Shown here: positions 43,778 to 51,875 of the stretch, in pieces
Numbering within the stretch: position 1 is the first letter of the stretch
Layout: every line of letters begins with the position of its first letter
Source of the DNA: Thiohalocapsa sp964524185
Lineage (GTDB): Bacteria > Pseudomonadota > Gammaproteobacteria > Chromatiales > Chromatiaceae
Direction: 5' to 3'
Assembly: GCA_964524185.1 (NCBI GenBank)
Contig: CAZGCI010000006.1
Coordinates: 11,883-75,882, forward strand
Length of the DNA: 64,000 bases
Made by a program: the position numbers and the translations under genes
The notes under the pieces: model-generated
The model's input: only the letters and a program-made list of their open reading frames with translations
What the model was told of the DNA's origin: nothing
Databases searched by the model: none

Positions 43778-45889
43778 GTGTCCCAAACCGACGACCGGCG
43801 CGCCGGTCACACCGCCGACCCCGACGACGTCCCCATCAACCCAACCAGCGCGCCGAGCCTCGCGGACCTGATCCAGCGCCGCTTGAGCCGCCGCGATCTG
43901 CTGCGCGGTGCACTGGGGGCCGCGGCGGCCGGCCCCCTCGCGGCTCTCGGCGCGGACACTGCCGCGGGTGCCGAGCCGGCGACTCGGCCCGCGGCAACGG
44001 GGGGCAATCCCACCCGCTTTGCCTTCCCGGAGATTGCGCGCGGCGTCGATGGCACCCATCACGTCGCCGCCGGCTACAGCGCAGACATCCTGATACGCTG
44101 GGGCGACCCGCTGTTGCCCGGTGCACCGCCCTTCGACCCGCAGCGGCAGAGCGCAACCGCGCAGAGCAGCCAGTTCGGCTACAACAACGACTTCATCGGC
44201 TACATCCCCCTACCACTCGGCTCGAACAACAGCGAGCACGGGCTCCTGTGCGTCAACCACGAATACACCAACACCGAGCTCATGTTTCCCGGCCTGGCCA
44301 GCGCCGCCGACCCGCTCGCCGCGGTGACCCGCGCCATGGCCGAGACCGAAATGGCGGCCCATGGCGGCTCCGTCATCGAGATCCAGCGGGCGGACGGGCA
44401 GTGGCGGCCGGTGTTGGGCGGCAGCTTCAACCGGCGCATCGATGCGTTGCGCACGCCCATCCGCATTTCGGGCCCCGCCGCCGGGCATCCACGGCTGTGT
44501 ACTAGCGCGGACCCAACCGGTCGGCAGGTCATCGGCACGCTGAACAACTGCGCCGGCGGCATCACCCCCTGGGGCACCTACCTGATGGCGGAGGAGAACT
44601 TCCACCTCTACTTTGCCGGCCACCTGGACGGCCACCCGGAGCAGCGCAACTACGCGCGCTGCGGCATGCCGGCCCCGCGCTATGCTTGGTCAAGGCACCA
44701 CCGCCGCTTCGACCTCAACGCCGAGCCCAATGAGGCCAACCGCTTCGGCTGGATCGTGGAGGTGGACCCCTTCGACCCCGAGGCCATGCCGGTGAAGCGC
44801 ACCGCGCTCGGGCGCTTCAAGCACGAGGGCGCCGAGACCATCATCAATGGCGACGGCCGGCTCGTGGTCTACTCCGGCGACGACCAGGCGTTCGAGTACT
44901 TGTATAAGTTCGTCAGCGCGGGCACCGTCACGCCGCTGCCAGGCCTCGCCGCCGAGACCTATGCCGGGCGCATCGACGCCGATGGCCGGGTGCAATTCCG
45001 CCGACAGGACCTACGCCGGCGCATGGGCGAGGCCCGCGCCGCCAACCGCGATCTGCTGGACCACGGGATCCTCTACGTCGCCCGGCTGGACGCCGACGGC
45101 GGCCTCACCTGGCTGCCCCTAGTGCACGGGCAGGGCCCGCTCACCGCCGCGCACGGCTTCCACGCGCAGGCCGACGTGCTCATCGAGACCCGCCGCGCCG
45201 CCACGCTGCTCGGGGCAACGCCCATGGATCGCCCGGAGGACGTCGAGCCCAACCCCCACACGGGTAAAGTCTACGTCGCCCTCACCAACAACGCCGCGCG
45301 CGGCGAGCCGGGACAGCCCGGCGCTGATGCCGCCAACCCCCGCACGGGCAACCTCTGGGGCCAGATGTTGGAGATCACGCCGAGCGATGGCGACCACGCC
45401 GCCGACACGGCGCGTTGGGATCTGCTGGTGCGTGCCGGCGACCCCGCCGACGCCGCGGTCGCGGCCCATTGGCACCCGGCCACCAGCGAGAACGGCTGGT
45501 TCGCCTGCCCGGACAACTGCGCCGTGGACCCAGCCGGGCGCCTGTGGATCGCCACCGACCAGGGCTCTGGCTGGAAAGCGGCCTCCGGCGGCGCCGACGG
45601 CATCTGGGCGCTGGAAACCGACGGGCCGGGCCGCGGCACCGGGCGTATGTTCTTCCGCGTGCCCGTCGGCGCGGAGCTCTGCGGCCCGCGCTTTACGCCG
45701 GACGGGCGCACGCTGTTCGTCGCCGTGCAACACCCGGCGGCCGACGGCACCGAGGACTACCCGGGCTTTGCACGCAGGTCCACCTTCGAAGACCCCGCCA
45801 CCCGCTGGCCGGACTTCCGTGACCATGTCCCGCCGCGCCCGTCCGTGGTCGCCATCACCAAGGATGACGGCGGCGAGATCGGGGGCTGA
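43778..45889 (+). CDS. phoX: PhoX-like (DUF839) phosphatase
   Basis: PhoX enzymes are calcium/iron-dependent periplasmic alkaline phosphatases exported by Tat. The 703-aa protein has the twin-arginine motif SRRDLLRGALG (about residues 38-48). Family segments LLCVNHEYTNTELMFPG, TLNNCAGGITPWGTYLMAEE and RFKHEGAETIINGDGRLVVY follow. GTG 43778 follows a GGAG; the frame is open upstream but composition there is poor. The glycerate kinase gene overlaps its stop. Confidence 0.88.
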   Translation: MSQTDDRRAGHTADPDDVPINPTSAPSLADLIQRRLSRRDLLRGALGAAAAGPLAALGADTAAGAEPATRPAATGGNPTRFAFPEIARGVDGTHHVAAGYSADILIRWGDPLLPGAPPFDPQRQSATAQSSQFGYNNDFIGYIPLPLGSNNSEHGLLCVNHEYTNTELMFPGLASAADPLAAVTRAMAETEMAAHGGSVIEIQRADGQWRPVLGGSFNRRIDALRTPIRISGPAAGHPRLCTSADPTGRQVIGTLNNCAGGITPWGTYLMAEENFHLYFAGHLDGHPEQRNYARCGMPAPRYAWSRHHRRFDLNAEPNEANRFGWIVEVDPFDPEAMPVKRTALGRFKHEGAETIINGDGRLVVYSGDDQAFEYLYKFVSAGTVTPLPGLAAETYAGRIDADGRVQFRRQDLRRRMGEARAANRDLLDHGILYVARLDADGGLTWLPLVHGQGPLTAAHGFHAQADVLIETRRAATLLGATPMDRPEDVEPNPHTGKVYVALTNNAARGEPGQPGADAANPRTGNLWGQMLEITPSDGDHAADTARWDLLVRAGDPADAAVAAHWHPATSENGWFACPDNCAVDPAGRLWIATDQGSGWKAASGGADGIWALETDGPGRGTGRMFFRVPVGAELCGPRFTPDGRTLFVAVQHPAADGTEDYPGFARRSTFEDPATRWPDFRDHVPPRPSVVAITKDDGGEIGG

Positions 45890-47024
45890 TGCCCAAGATC
45901 CTGCTCGCCCCCAACGCCCTGAAGGGCAGCTGCACCGCCACCGCGGCGGCAGCCGCCATGGCGCTCGCCGCGGGGGCCGGCATCGAGCACGTGCNNNNNN
46001 NNNNGCGTCGCCCGCGCGCTGCCGGATGCGCAGCAGGTCGAGCTGCCGGTGGCCGACGGCGGCGACGGGCTGGCGGAGGTGCTGAGGGCGGCATTGGACG
46101 CCGAGGATCGCCGGGTCCGGGTCACCGGTCCGCGCTTCGCCCCACTGGATGCAATGCTCCTCTGGAGCCCGCGCCGGTGCACCGCTGTGGTCGAGATGGC
46201 GCTGGCCAGCGGCGTCGCGCTGCTCCCTGCGCGCGCACGCGACGCCACCGCCACCACCACGCTCGGCACCGGCGAGCTGCTGCGCGCGGCGCTGGACCTC
46301 GGGGCAACGCAGATCATCGTCGGCTTGGGCGGCAGCGCCACCAACGACGGCGGCATCGGCATGGCCCAAGCCCTCGGCTGGCGCTTTTTGGATGCCGCCG
46401 ACCAACCCGTCGACCCGGTGGGCGGCCGGCTCGCCGACATCGCCCGCATCGACGGTGCCGGTCGAGATCCGCGTCTGCAGCGGGTCCGCATCGCCGCGGT
46501 TTGTGACGTCGACAACCCCCTCACCGGCCCCNNNNNNNNNNCAGGTCGCCGCCCTCGACGCCGGACTCGCCCACCTCGCGATCCTCATCGAGCGCGACCT
46601 CGGCCGGAGCGTCGCCCAGCTGCCCGGCGCCGGTGCCGCCGGCGGCATCGGCGCCGGCCTCGTCACCTTCGCCAACGCCACGCTCACGCCCGGCGCCGAG
46701 CTGGTGCTGGACCTGCTGGAGCTAGATCGCCACCTCGCGGGCGCCGACTTGGTGCTGACCGCCGAGGGCCGCATCGACGACCAAACCGCTCATGGCAAGG
46801 CGCCGGCCGCGGTCGCGGCTCGCGCCAAGGCCAAACGCGTGCCGTGCATCGCCATCGCCGGCGGCATCGGGCCGCACATCGGGGGGCTGCACGACCTCGG
46901 CATCGACGCCGTGTTCAGTCTCTGTCGCGGCCCGACGACCCTGGACGCAGCGCAGGCGAATGCCGAATCCCTCCTGGCGGACGCAGCAGAGCAGGTCGCA
47001 CGGGCCTTTTTTGCGGGCCGGTGA
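45889..47024 (+). CDS. Glycerate kinase, interrupted by two assembly gaps
   Basis: The gene codes a PF02595-type glycerate kinase that phosphorylates glycerate from photorespiration-like or glyoxylate routes. It begins MPKILLAPNALKGSCTATAA and contains VADGGDGLAEVL, IIVGLGGSATNDGGIGMAQALG and LTAEGRIDDQTAHGKAP. Two ten-N gaps (45995, 46532) break it into three frames that each match the family. The true gap lengths are therefore not ten. The start overlaps the phoX stop (TGATG). Confidence 0.85.
45995..46004. other. Assembly gap (10 N)
   Basis: Inside the glycerate kinase gene. The frame changes across it. Confidence 0.98.
46532..46541. other. Assembly gap (10 N)
   Basis: Second gap inside the glycerate kinase gene. 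The frame changes across it. Confidence 0.98.
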
Positions 47025-47107
47025 AGCGCTCAACGCGCCCTTGACCGCGCCGGGCCGCATCGCGATGGCGTTTGGACGTGACCGCCTGGCTCAGCGGCGC
47101 GACCGGC

Positions 47108-48130
47108 TCAGCCGTTGGTGCGTCGGCGCGCGCCAGACTGCAGCGCCTGCGCCGCCTGCTGCTCCCCGATCTCGATCAGCTCCTGCGCCCGGTGGAATTC
47201 ATGCGCCTGGCAGACGTTGCGCGGGATGTTGACAATGACATCCGGCGTATAGGTGGCGAGCTTCACGGCGGTGATGGCGTTCTGCATGGTCTCGATGGAC
47301 CGACTGACCAGCTCGAAGACATCGAGGCCCCGCTCCTCCGCGGCCGACTCGGAGTCGCCTTTGAAGCTGTCGGTGATGTCATCGAGGAAGGCGAGAATAC
47401 GCCCGTGGAGATTATCGTCGCGTTTGGCCGCGTGGGCTGGCCCGGCGTCCCCTGTCGCGCTCTCGCCCTCGGCGTCCGGCTCCGGCAGTGCCGGCGGCGC
47501 CTGCGGCGGCCAGGATGTACCGTCGTCATTGCCGTTGAGGTTCACCGCGACGGTGAACTCGGTAAGGTCGCGGAAGGTGGGCGCGATGGGCACGGGATTC
47601 AGCAGGCCGCCATCGACGAGCCGATAGCCCATGTAGTCATGGGGCATGAACACCGTCGGCACGGCGATGGACGCCCGAATGGCGTCGAACAGCGGCCCCT
47701 TGGAGATCCACACCTCACGCTGACGCTCGATGTCCGTGGCCACGGCCGTGAAAGTGACGGGGAGATCCTCAATGCGATGCTCCCCCACCAGCTCCCGCAA
47801 GGTCCCAATGATCCGGTCACCCTTGATCAGGCCGCCGCGGGACCAGGACAGATCCAGAAAGCGCAGCACATCGGCTTGGCGCAGCGCACACACCCAGTCC
47901 CGATACACGTTGAGCCGGCCCGCGGCGTGGATGCCACCCACCAGCGCACCCATGGAGCAGCCGGCGATGGACTCGATGCGGTAGCCGTTGGCCGTCAGCC
48001 ATTGGATAACCCCGATGTGCGCAAGCCCACGGGCGCCGCCACTACCGAGCACAAGCGAGACACGGGTGCCCGAGTCCGAGTCCGAGTCCGAGTCCGAGCC
48101 TGGGCCCGTTTTGGAGCGCCGTTGGCTCAT
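47108..48130 (-). CDS. Patatin-like phospholipase (RssA type)
   Basis: The 340-aa protein has the patatin oxyanion motif VLGSGGARGLAHIGVIQWL, the nucleophile serine in GCSMG (about residue 60) and the catalytic aspartate in LVDGGLLNPVPIAP. It is a Ser/Asp dyad lipid hydrolase. The N-terminus carries a Ser-Asp run encoded by a hexanucleotide repeat (48070-48099). There is no signal peptide. GGAGG precedes ATG 48130. Confidence 0.9.
   Translation of the reverse strand: MSQRRSKTGPGSDSDSDSDSGTRVSLVLGSGGARGLAHIGVIQWLTANGYRIESIAGCSMGALVGGIHAAGRLNVYRDWVCALRQADVLRFLDLSWSRGGLIKGDRIIGTLRELVGEHRIEDLPVTFTAVATDIERQREVWISKGPLFDAIRASIAVPTVFMPHDYMGYRLVDGGLLNPVPIAPTFRDLTEFTVAVNLNGNDDGTSWPPQAPPALPEPDAEGESATGDAGPAHAAKRDDNLHGRILAFLDDITDSFKGDSESAAEERGLDVFELVSRSIETMQNAITAVKLATYTPDVIVNIPRNVCQAHEFHRAQELIEIGEQQAAQALQSGARRRTNG
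48070..48099 (-). repeat. In-frame hexanucleotide repeat in patatin gene
   Basis: Four to five units of GAGTCC (plus strand) encode alternating Ser and Asp near the N-terminus. Copy-number change would keep the frame. Confidence 0.85.
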
Positions 48131-48150
48131 CCGCAGAAACCTCCACAGAA

Positions 48151-48179
48151 GTTATATAAAACAATCAGTTAAAAGACAA
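48151..48179 (-). promoter_or_regulatory. Promoter candidate for patatin gene
   Basis: Minus-strand TTGTCT (plus 48174-48179), 17 bases, TATAAC (plus 48151-48156). It lies 20 bp before the ATG, giving a very short leader beginning at the ribosome site. Confidence 0.45.
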
Positions 48180-48563
48180 CCAAGGCGGGCGATGCCCACT
48201 GCGTCGTCGGCCCCGCTTCCAGTAGAGCACAATCGCAAAGACCCGCCGGAATACAACTGGCGTCTTTATCGCAATCGGAGACATCATGCAACTCGGACAT
48301 AAGCATCGTGATGGCTACCAGGTTGCGGGTGCGACCTTCCGATAAGGGACGCTGTTGTCCGACGTTGGCACTTTGGGGCGAGATGAAACGACGAAACACA
48401 CGAAAGGCGCGAAAGGGATGGCCGGGAAAATCCTGTTGGAGCACAGCCGTCGAGTCAGCTTTGACCTACACAGTCGCGCCGTCGCGCACGGTGCGCGAAG
48501 GGCTGCGTCGCCTCGCGTCGGGTTTACGGTAGACGCAAAGCGCTGAACTCGAGCAGGCGACGG
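48180..48563. other. Spacer between patatin and reverse transcriptase genes
   Basis: No gene is credible here. At 48381-48425 the string ACGAAACACACGAAAGGCGC resembles one arm of the 166-bp palindromic element (copies at 39833 and 53907), so this may be a decayed fragment. It forms the downstream border of the DGR island. Confidence 0.45.
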
Positions 48564-50042
48564 TCAACAGCGCCTCGGTACGAGTCGCCAGAGCGGTCGG
48601 CGCTCACGGATCCTGGTCCAGCACTGCTCCGTCTGCGTCGCCACGAGGATGGAACGCCCGTCGCGCAAGAGAAGGCGGGCGTATCGGCGCGCCAACGTCA
48701 GCGGAAAGCCAAAGCGGGCCCCGCGCCGATTCTCCGCCAAGGGTTCGAGGCCGAGGCGCTGTGCCAACAACGCGTCGTCGGCACCGTAGAATTCATAGAA
48801 GCGCCCCACCTGGAAGAACACCACATCGCCAGGGAAGCGCTGGCGCAGCCAGCCATACTGCGCGCGCACCGAGGTCAACTGGGGCGGCACCCGGTCCTTG
48901 CGCAGCAGCTTGCCGCTCGCAGCATCCAGCGCAAAGAACTCCTGTAGAAAGGCAAAACGCCGCCAGAGGCTGCTCCAGAGCCGTTGGCTGTTGGCCTTGC
49001 CGAGGTGACCACGGTAAGAAGCAAGCACGGCGTACAGCGCGTCGAGCAGCACGGGCTCGAAGCGAAAGCGCCGCAGCAGCCGCCCCTCTCCAACCAGCTC
49101 GGCCTCGAAGGCCAGCAGCCGCGCGCGCAGGTTATTGACCACGCGCCGGCGCACCAAGCGGTAGTCCCGGCGCACGATGTAGCCGAGAAAGTCCACCCCG
49201 TCGGACAAGGGTCGCAGCCGCTGGCGCGGATTCAGCTCCAGCTGCAGTGTCTGGTCGAGGTAGCCCTCGATGGCGGCCCGCCACTCCCCCAGCTGCTCGG
49301 GATCATCGGACAGCAGCACGAAGTCATCACAGTAGCGCAGGTAATGCCGACAGCGCAGCATATGCTTGACGAACTGGTCGAGACCATTGAGATACACATT
49401 GGCGAAGAACTGGCTGTTCAAGTTGCCGATCGGCAGCCCCTTGCCCGGCTCACAGCGCAGCAGGCTCTTATGCGCCGGCACCCGCGCCAGCTCGCCGGGC
49501 GCGCCCTTCGGGATATGCCCCTCGGTGCAGTCGTGGAACACCAACAGCTCGGTCAGCCAGCGGGCGTCGGCGTCGGCGATGTGCGGTTCCAGTAGCCGCC
49601 ACAGGATGGCCTTGTCGATGCGCGGAAAGTAATTGCGGATATCGAGCTGCAGGTACCAGCCGCGGCGCTGGCCGTTGGCCGTCACCTGGCGGGTGAACCG
49701 CTGCAGCCGGTCCACGGCCGCATGCACGCCCTTGCCCTTGCGGCAGGCGTAGGAGTCGTGGATGAAGACTCGCTCCCAATACTGCTCCAGGTCGCCCACC
49801 AGCACATGGTGGACCACCCGGTCGCGGAAGTCCGCGGCGAAGATCTCGCGCAGCTTGGGGCGCTTGGTAACGAAGCAGACAGACGGGCCTGGCCGATAGT
49901 CACGGCCTTGCAGCGCCTCACTGAGCGCCAGCAGGTTCAGCTCCTGCTGGGCCTCGAAGCGCAGGGCGTTCATGGTATTGCGCTTGTTGCGCCGGCAGCC
50001 GAGGTAGTGGCGATACAGGTTCTCGTAGGAGAACAGGGTCAT
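48564..50042 (-). CDS. DGR reverse transcriptase with C-terminal MutS-like domain
   Basis: The 492-aa protein is a diversity-generating retroelement reverse transcriptase. It shows LQLDIRNYFPRID with catalytic Asp134, LPIGNLNSQFFANVYLN with the IGxxxSQ motif (residues 205-211) that marks DGR enzymes, and YLRYCDDFVLLSDD with the catalytic pair at 239-240. Residues about 385-490 add a MutS domain-I-like unit (VVFFQVGRFYEFYGADDALL, then LARRYARLLLRDGRSILVAT), known in some DGRs as MSL. It copies TR (50077-50204) with errors at adenines and passes the cDNA to the variable repeats. It lies 35 bp downstream of TR. Confidence 0.95.
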   Translation of the reverse strand: MTLFSYENLYRHYLGCRRNKRNTMNALRFEAQQELNLLALSEALQGRDYRPGPSVCFVTKRPKLREIFAADFRDRVVHHVLVGDLEQYWERVFIHDSYACRKGKGVHAAVDRLQRFTRQVTANGQRRGWYLQLDIRNYFPRIDKAILWRLLEPHIADADARWLTELLVFHDCTEGHIPKGAPGELARVPAHKSLLRCEPGKGLPIGNLNSQFFANVYLNGLDQFVKHMLRCRHYLRYCDDFVLLSDDPEQLGEWRAAIEGYLDQTLQLELNPRQRLRPLSDGVDFLGYIVRRDYRLVRRRVVNNLRARLLAFEAELVGEGRLLRRFRFEPVLLDALYAVLASYRGHLGKANSQRLWSSLWRRFAFLQEFFALDAASGKLLRKDRVPPQLTSVRAQYGWLRQRFPGDVVFFQVGRFYEFYGADDALLAQRLGLEPLAENRRGARFGFPLTLARRYARLLLRDGRSILVATQTEQCWTRIRERRPLWRLVPRRC

Positions 50043-50076
50043 CGACCACGACCCCTAGCGGCAGCGGGCATCATTC

Positions 50077-50204
50077 TCCGGGGCGAACCGCCCAGACATA
50101 GTTCTGGTTGTTCTTGTCGTTGTTGTTCTGGTTGCCATTGTTGGCATTGAAGTTCCACGCGTTCGTTGGATTCGGCGCGAACTCCGTACCAGACCAGTAC
50201 ACGG
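50077..50204 (-). repeat. DGR template repeat (TR)
   Basis: This 128-bp stretch between avd and the reverse transcriptase gene reads on the minus strand as near-identical to the variable repeats. It is packed with AAC codons and would encode NANNGNQNNNDKNNQN in the variable part. Every base at which VR1 (18 sites) or VR2 (17 sites) differs is an adenine in TR. The first 30 bases and the last 25 are unchanged and contain the GGGCGGTTCGCCCCGG end. It is the RNA template for mutagenic homing and is not translated in a meaningful frame. Confidence 0.97.
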
Positions 50205-50359
50205 GCAGCGCTTTGCCCAGCCACTTTCCGGCATCCACCGGACCGGTTCCCGGTCAGAGGGTGCCCCACCGGTTGGGAATCCCGTCTGGGGTATCCCGCC
50301 CTGTATCGGCATGCCTGCCGCCGCTCGGCGCAGCGGCTGGCGGGCTGGGCGCACAATGA
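50205..50359 (-). ncRNA. DGR RNA segment between avd and TR
   Basis: This 155-bp non-coding stretch lies 5' of TR in the transcript. In studied DGRs the flanks of TR are needed for RNA-primed cDNA synthesis with Avd and reverse transcriptase. I see no clear fold by eye; the assignment is by position. Confidence 0.45.
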
Positions 50360-50797
50360 TCAATCGGCACGCGTCGGCCGGCCCGCCGCCGCATCGCTGC
50401 GGCGCCGACGCCGGCCGGCTTCTGGCCCCCGTTGCCTCTGCGCGCCCAGCTCGGCCGTCACGCTTCTCAGCCAGCCCTCGTTCTGTCTGCAAACCGAGGC
50501 CACCTGTTCCACCGTGAACTGGTAGGCCGCAAAACTCTTGAACGCCTGGACCTCCTTGGCCAGACGGATCAGGATCAGCAGCTCCTCGAGCTGCCCGCGC
50601 AGCGCGCGCAAGGCTGGGGCCTTGTCGCGCTCGCCATTGGCGCGGATGATCTGGGCGACGATCTCACGGCTCTTCTGCCGCAGCTCGATGCCCAGGCTGT
50701 ATTTGTGGTAACGGCTGAAGCCGGCGACGACCTTCTCGACGTGCACCGCCACGTCCATCGCCTGCTTGTAGATCGGTAGGTGTTCGTAGCGGGCCAT
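50360..50797 (-). CDS. avd: DGR accessory protein Avd (four-helix bundle)
   Basis: Avd forms a barrel-shaped pentamer that binds the reverse transcriptase and TR RNA. The 145-aa protein reads MARYEHLPIYKQAMDVAVHV, then YSLGIELRQKSREIVAQIIR, then LRGQLEELLILIRLAKEVQA, the S23/Avd four-helix pattern. It ends with a strongly basic tail (about 118-145) suited to RNA binding. It is between the variable gene and TR, the usual order. A second, truncated copy lies at 54072-54473. Confidence 0.92.
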   Translation of the reverse strand: MARYEHLPIYKQAMDVAVHVEKVVAGFSRYHKYSLGIELRQKSREIVAQIIRANGERDKAPALRALRGQLEELLILIRLAKEVQAFKSFAAYQFTVEQVASVCRQNEGWLRSVTAELGAQRQRGPEAGRRRRRSDAAAGRPTRAD

Positions 50798-50854
50798 CGC
50801 CTGCTCGCACGCTCAACTCAAAGCACGACGCCGCGCTCGCGCTGCGCGCGAGCC

Positions 50855-50872
50855 GGGGGGAAGTCTCCCCCC
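50855..50872 (-). terminator. Conserved hairpin between variable gene 1 and avd
   Basis: GGGGGGA-AGTC-TCCCCCC is a perfect 7-bp stem. The identical hairpin occurs at 54515-54532 between variable gene 2 and its avd. It lacks a T-run, so it may attenuate, stabilise or process the transcript rather than end it. Confidence 0.5.
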
Positions 50873-50912
50873 GGACCCCCCTCGAAAGGGCCAAATCATC
50901 CAAAGCACCGAA

Positions 50913-51701
50913 TCACCGAAGTCGAGCCCGCGCCAGCAGCATCAGCAGCAGGCCCAGCACGCCGAAGCCCCAAGGTCCGAGCGCGGGAACTGGCTCCGGC
51001 TGGCCCGGCGCGGGCTCGACTTGTCCGGGGCGAACCGCCCAGACATAGAGCTGGAGGCTCCCGTCGCCGCCGTTGCCCTGGGTGCCAAAGCTGGCATTGA
51101 AGTTCCACGCGAACGCTGGATTCGGCGCGAACTCCGTACCAGACCAGTACACGGACTGACGAAAGTTGGCGAACGGCCCGGTGTTGATGAGACAGTTCGG
51201 GGAGCAAGTATTGTCCAGCTGGTTGGGGTTGCCCAGGCCGTCCGGGGCGGCCACGTTGAATAAATGCCCCATCTCGCTGCCGGTACAGCGATAGCCAAAG
51301 CCTTGCGGCGGTGTGTCGCCGGTCTGGTTGCTGCAAGTCGAATCCGGCTGCGTCACCGCCCATTGTCGCCAGTTGGTGATGTCCTTGTAGCTCTGTGCAT
51401 TCAGGTGCGCCACCCAGGCCTCGGCCTCAAACCAGTTGAGGCGGCCGTCGTCATTGCAGATTTGGGGCTTGGTCCGACCCGAGTTGTTGGCGACCACCGT
51501 GGGATCAAACGTCTGCCAGATCGAGTCGTTGGCATCGCATAGTGTCTTGACGGCGTTGCCGTCTTGGTCCCAGCTGATGTCTTGCACGCTGTCATACACG
51601 GTGGCGTTGCCCTGGACCGTCAATGCGGCCTGCACCAACCCAGCCCCTAGCAGCAGACTCGCTGCCAAGCCCCCCAGCACTGCTCGCTTGCTCGTGTGCA
51701 T
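50913..51701 (-). CDS. DGR variable protein 1, DUF1566-type, with sorting-like tail
   Basis: This 262-aa protein has a signal peptide (1-25, ending VQA), a DUF1566/Lcl-type domain with a C-type-lectin-like fold (LNWFEAEAWVAHLNAQSYKD, TNWRQWAV, SVYWSGTEFAPNP), then VR1 at residues 183-226. It ends with PVPALGPWGFGVLGLLLMLL and a basic RARLR tail. That end resembles IPTL/PEP-CTERM tripartite sorting signals, so the protein is probably exported and displayed at the cell surface or outer membrane. It is the target diversified by the reverse transcriptase and lies upstream of avd-TR-RT in one transcription unit. Confidence 0.92.
   Translation of the reverse strand: MHTSKRAVLGGLAASLLLGAGLVQAALTVQGNATVYDSVQDISWDQDGNAVKTLCDANDSIWQTFDPTVVANNSGRTKPQICNDDGRLNWFEAEAWVAHLNAQSYKDITNWRQWAVTQPDSTCSNQTGDTPPQGFGYRCTGSEMGHLFNVAAPDGLGNPNQLDNTCSPNCLINTGPFANFRQSVYWSGTEFAPNPAFAWNFNASFGTQGNGGDGSLQLYVWAVRPGQVEPAPGQPEPVPALGPWGFGVLGLLLMLLARARLR
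51003..51015 (-). other. DGR target hairpin after VR1
   Basis: GCCCG-GCG-CGGGC lies 9 bases downstream of VR1 on the coding strand. The same sequence follows VR2 and is absent after TR. Such inverted repeats mark DGR target sites (hairpin/cruciform) and guide homing to VR. Confidence 0.7.
51024..51154 (-). repeat. DGR variable repeat 1 (VR1)
   Basis: This 131-bp repeat aligns with TR with 18 substitutions, all at TR adenines, plus one extra GGC codon in the AAC run. Eleven codons are changed, for example AAC to TTC, GGC, CTC, ACC and AGC. It encodes the exposed end of the lectin-like domain. Confidence 0.97.
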
Positions 51702-51875
51702 CCCCGCGACTCCGTTGAATTTTGTGGAAACAAGAGTTTACACCCGCCGGCCCGGGGGGGGACCACCACTGCCGAGGGGGGCGGAGCCTGGACAGGGTCT
51801 GGTCTTGACTTTTGCCTTGGCAAGAGTCCGACCGCTGCACCCGACCTACCCCGCACCACGCACGCCCGGCAGATA

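Noticed and set aside
45119..46774. 551-codon minus-strand frame across two N gaps
   Set aside because: Antisense to phoX and glycerate kinase, both of which match known families; frame continuity through N is meaningless.
48564..50042. Reverse transcriptase as group II intron or retron enzyme
   Set aside because: The IGxxxSQ motif, the adjacent avd gene and the adenine-specific TR/VR differences identify a DGR; no intron domain V or msr/msd structure is seen.
50055..50492. 145-codon minus-strand frame across TR
   Set aside because: It crosses avd in another frame and translates TR out of the variable-gene frame; composition is Arg/Thr-rich and not protein-like.
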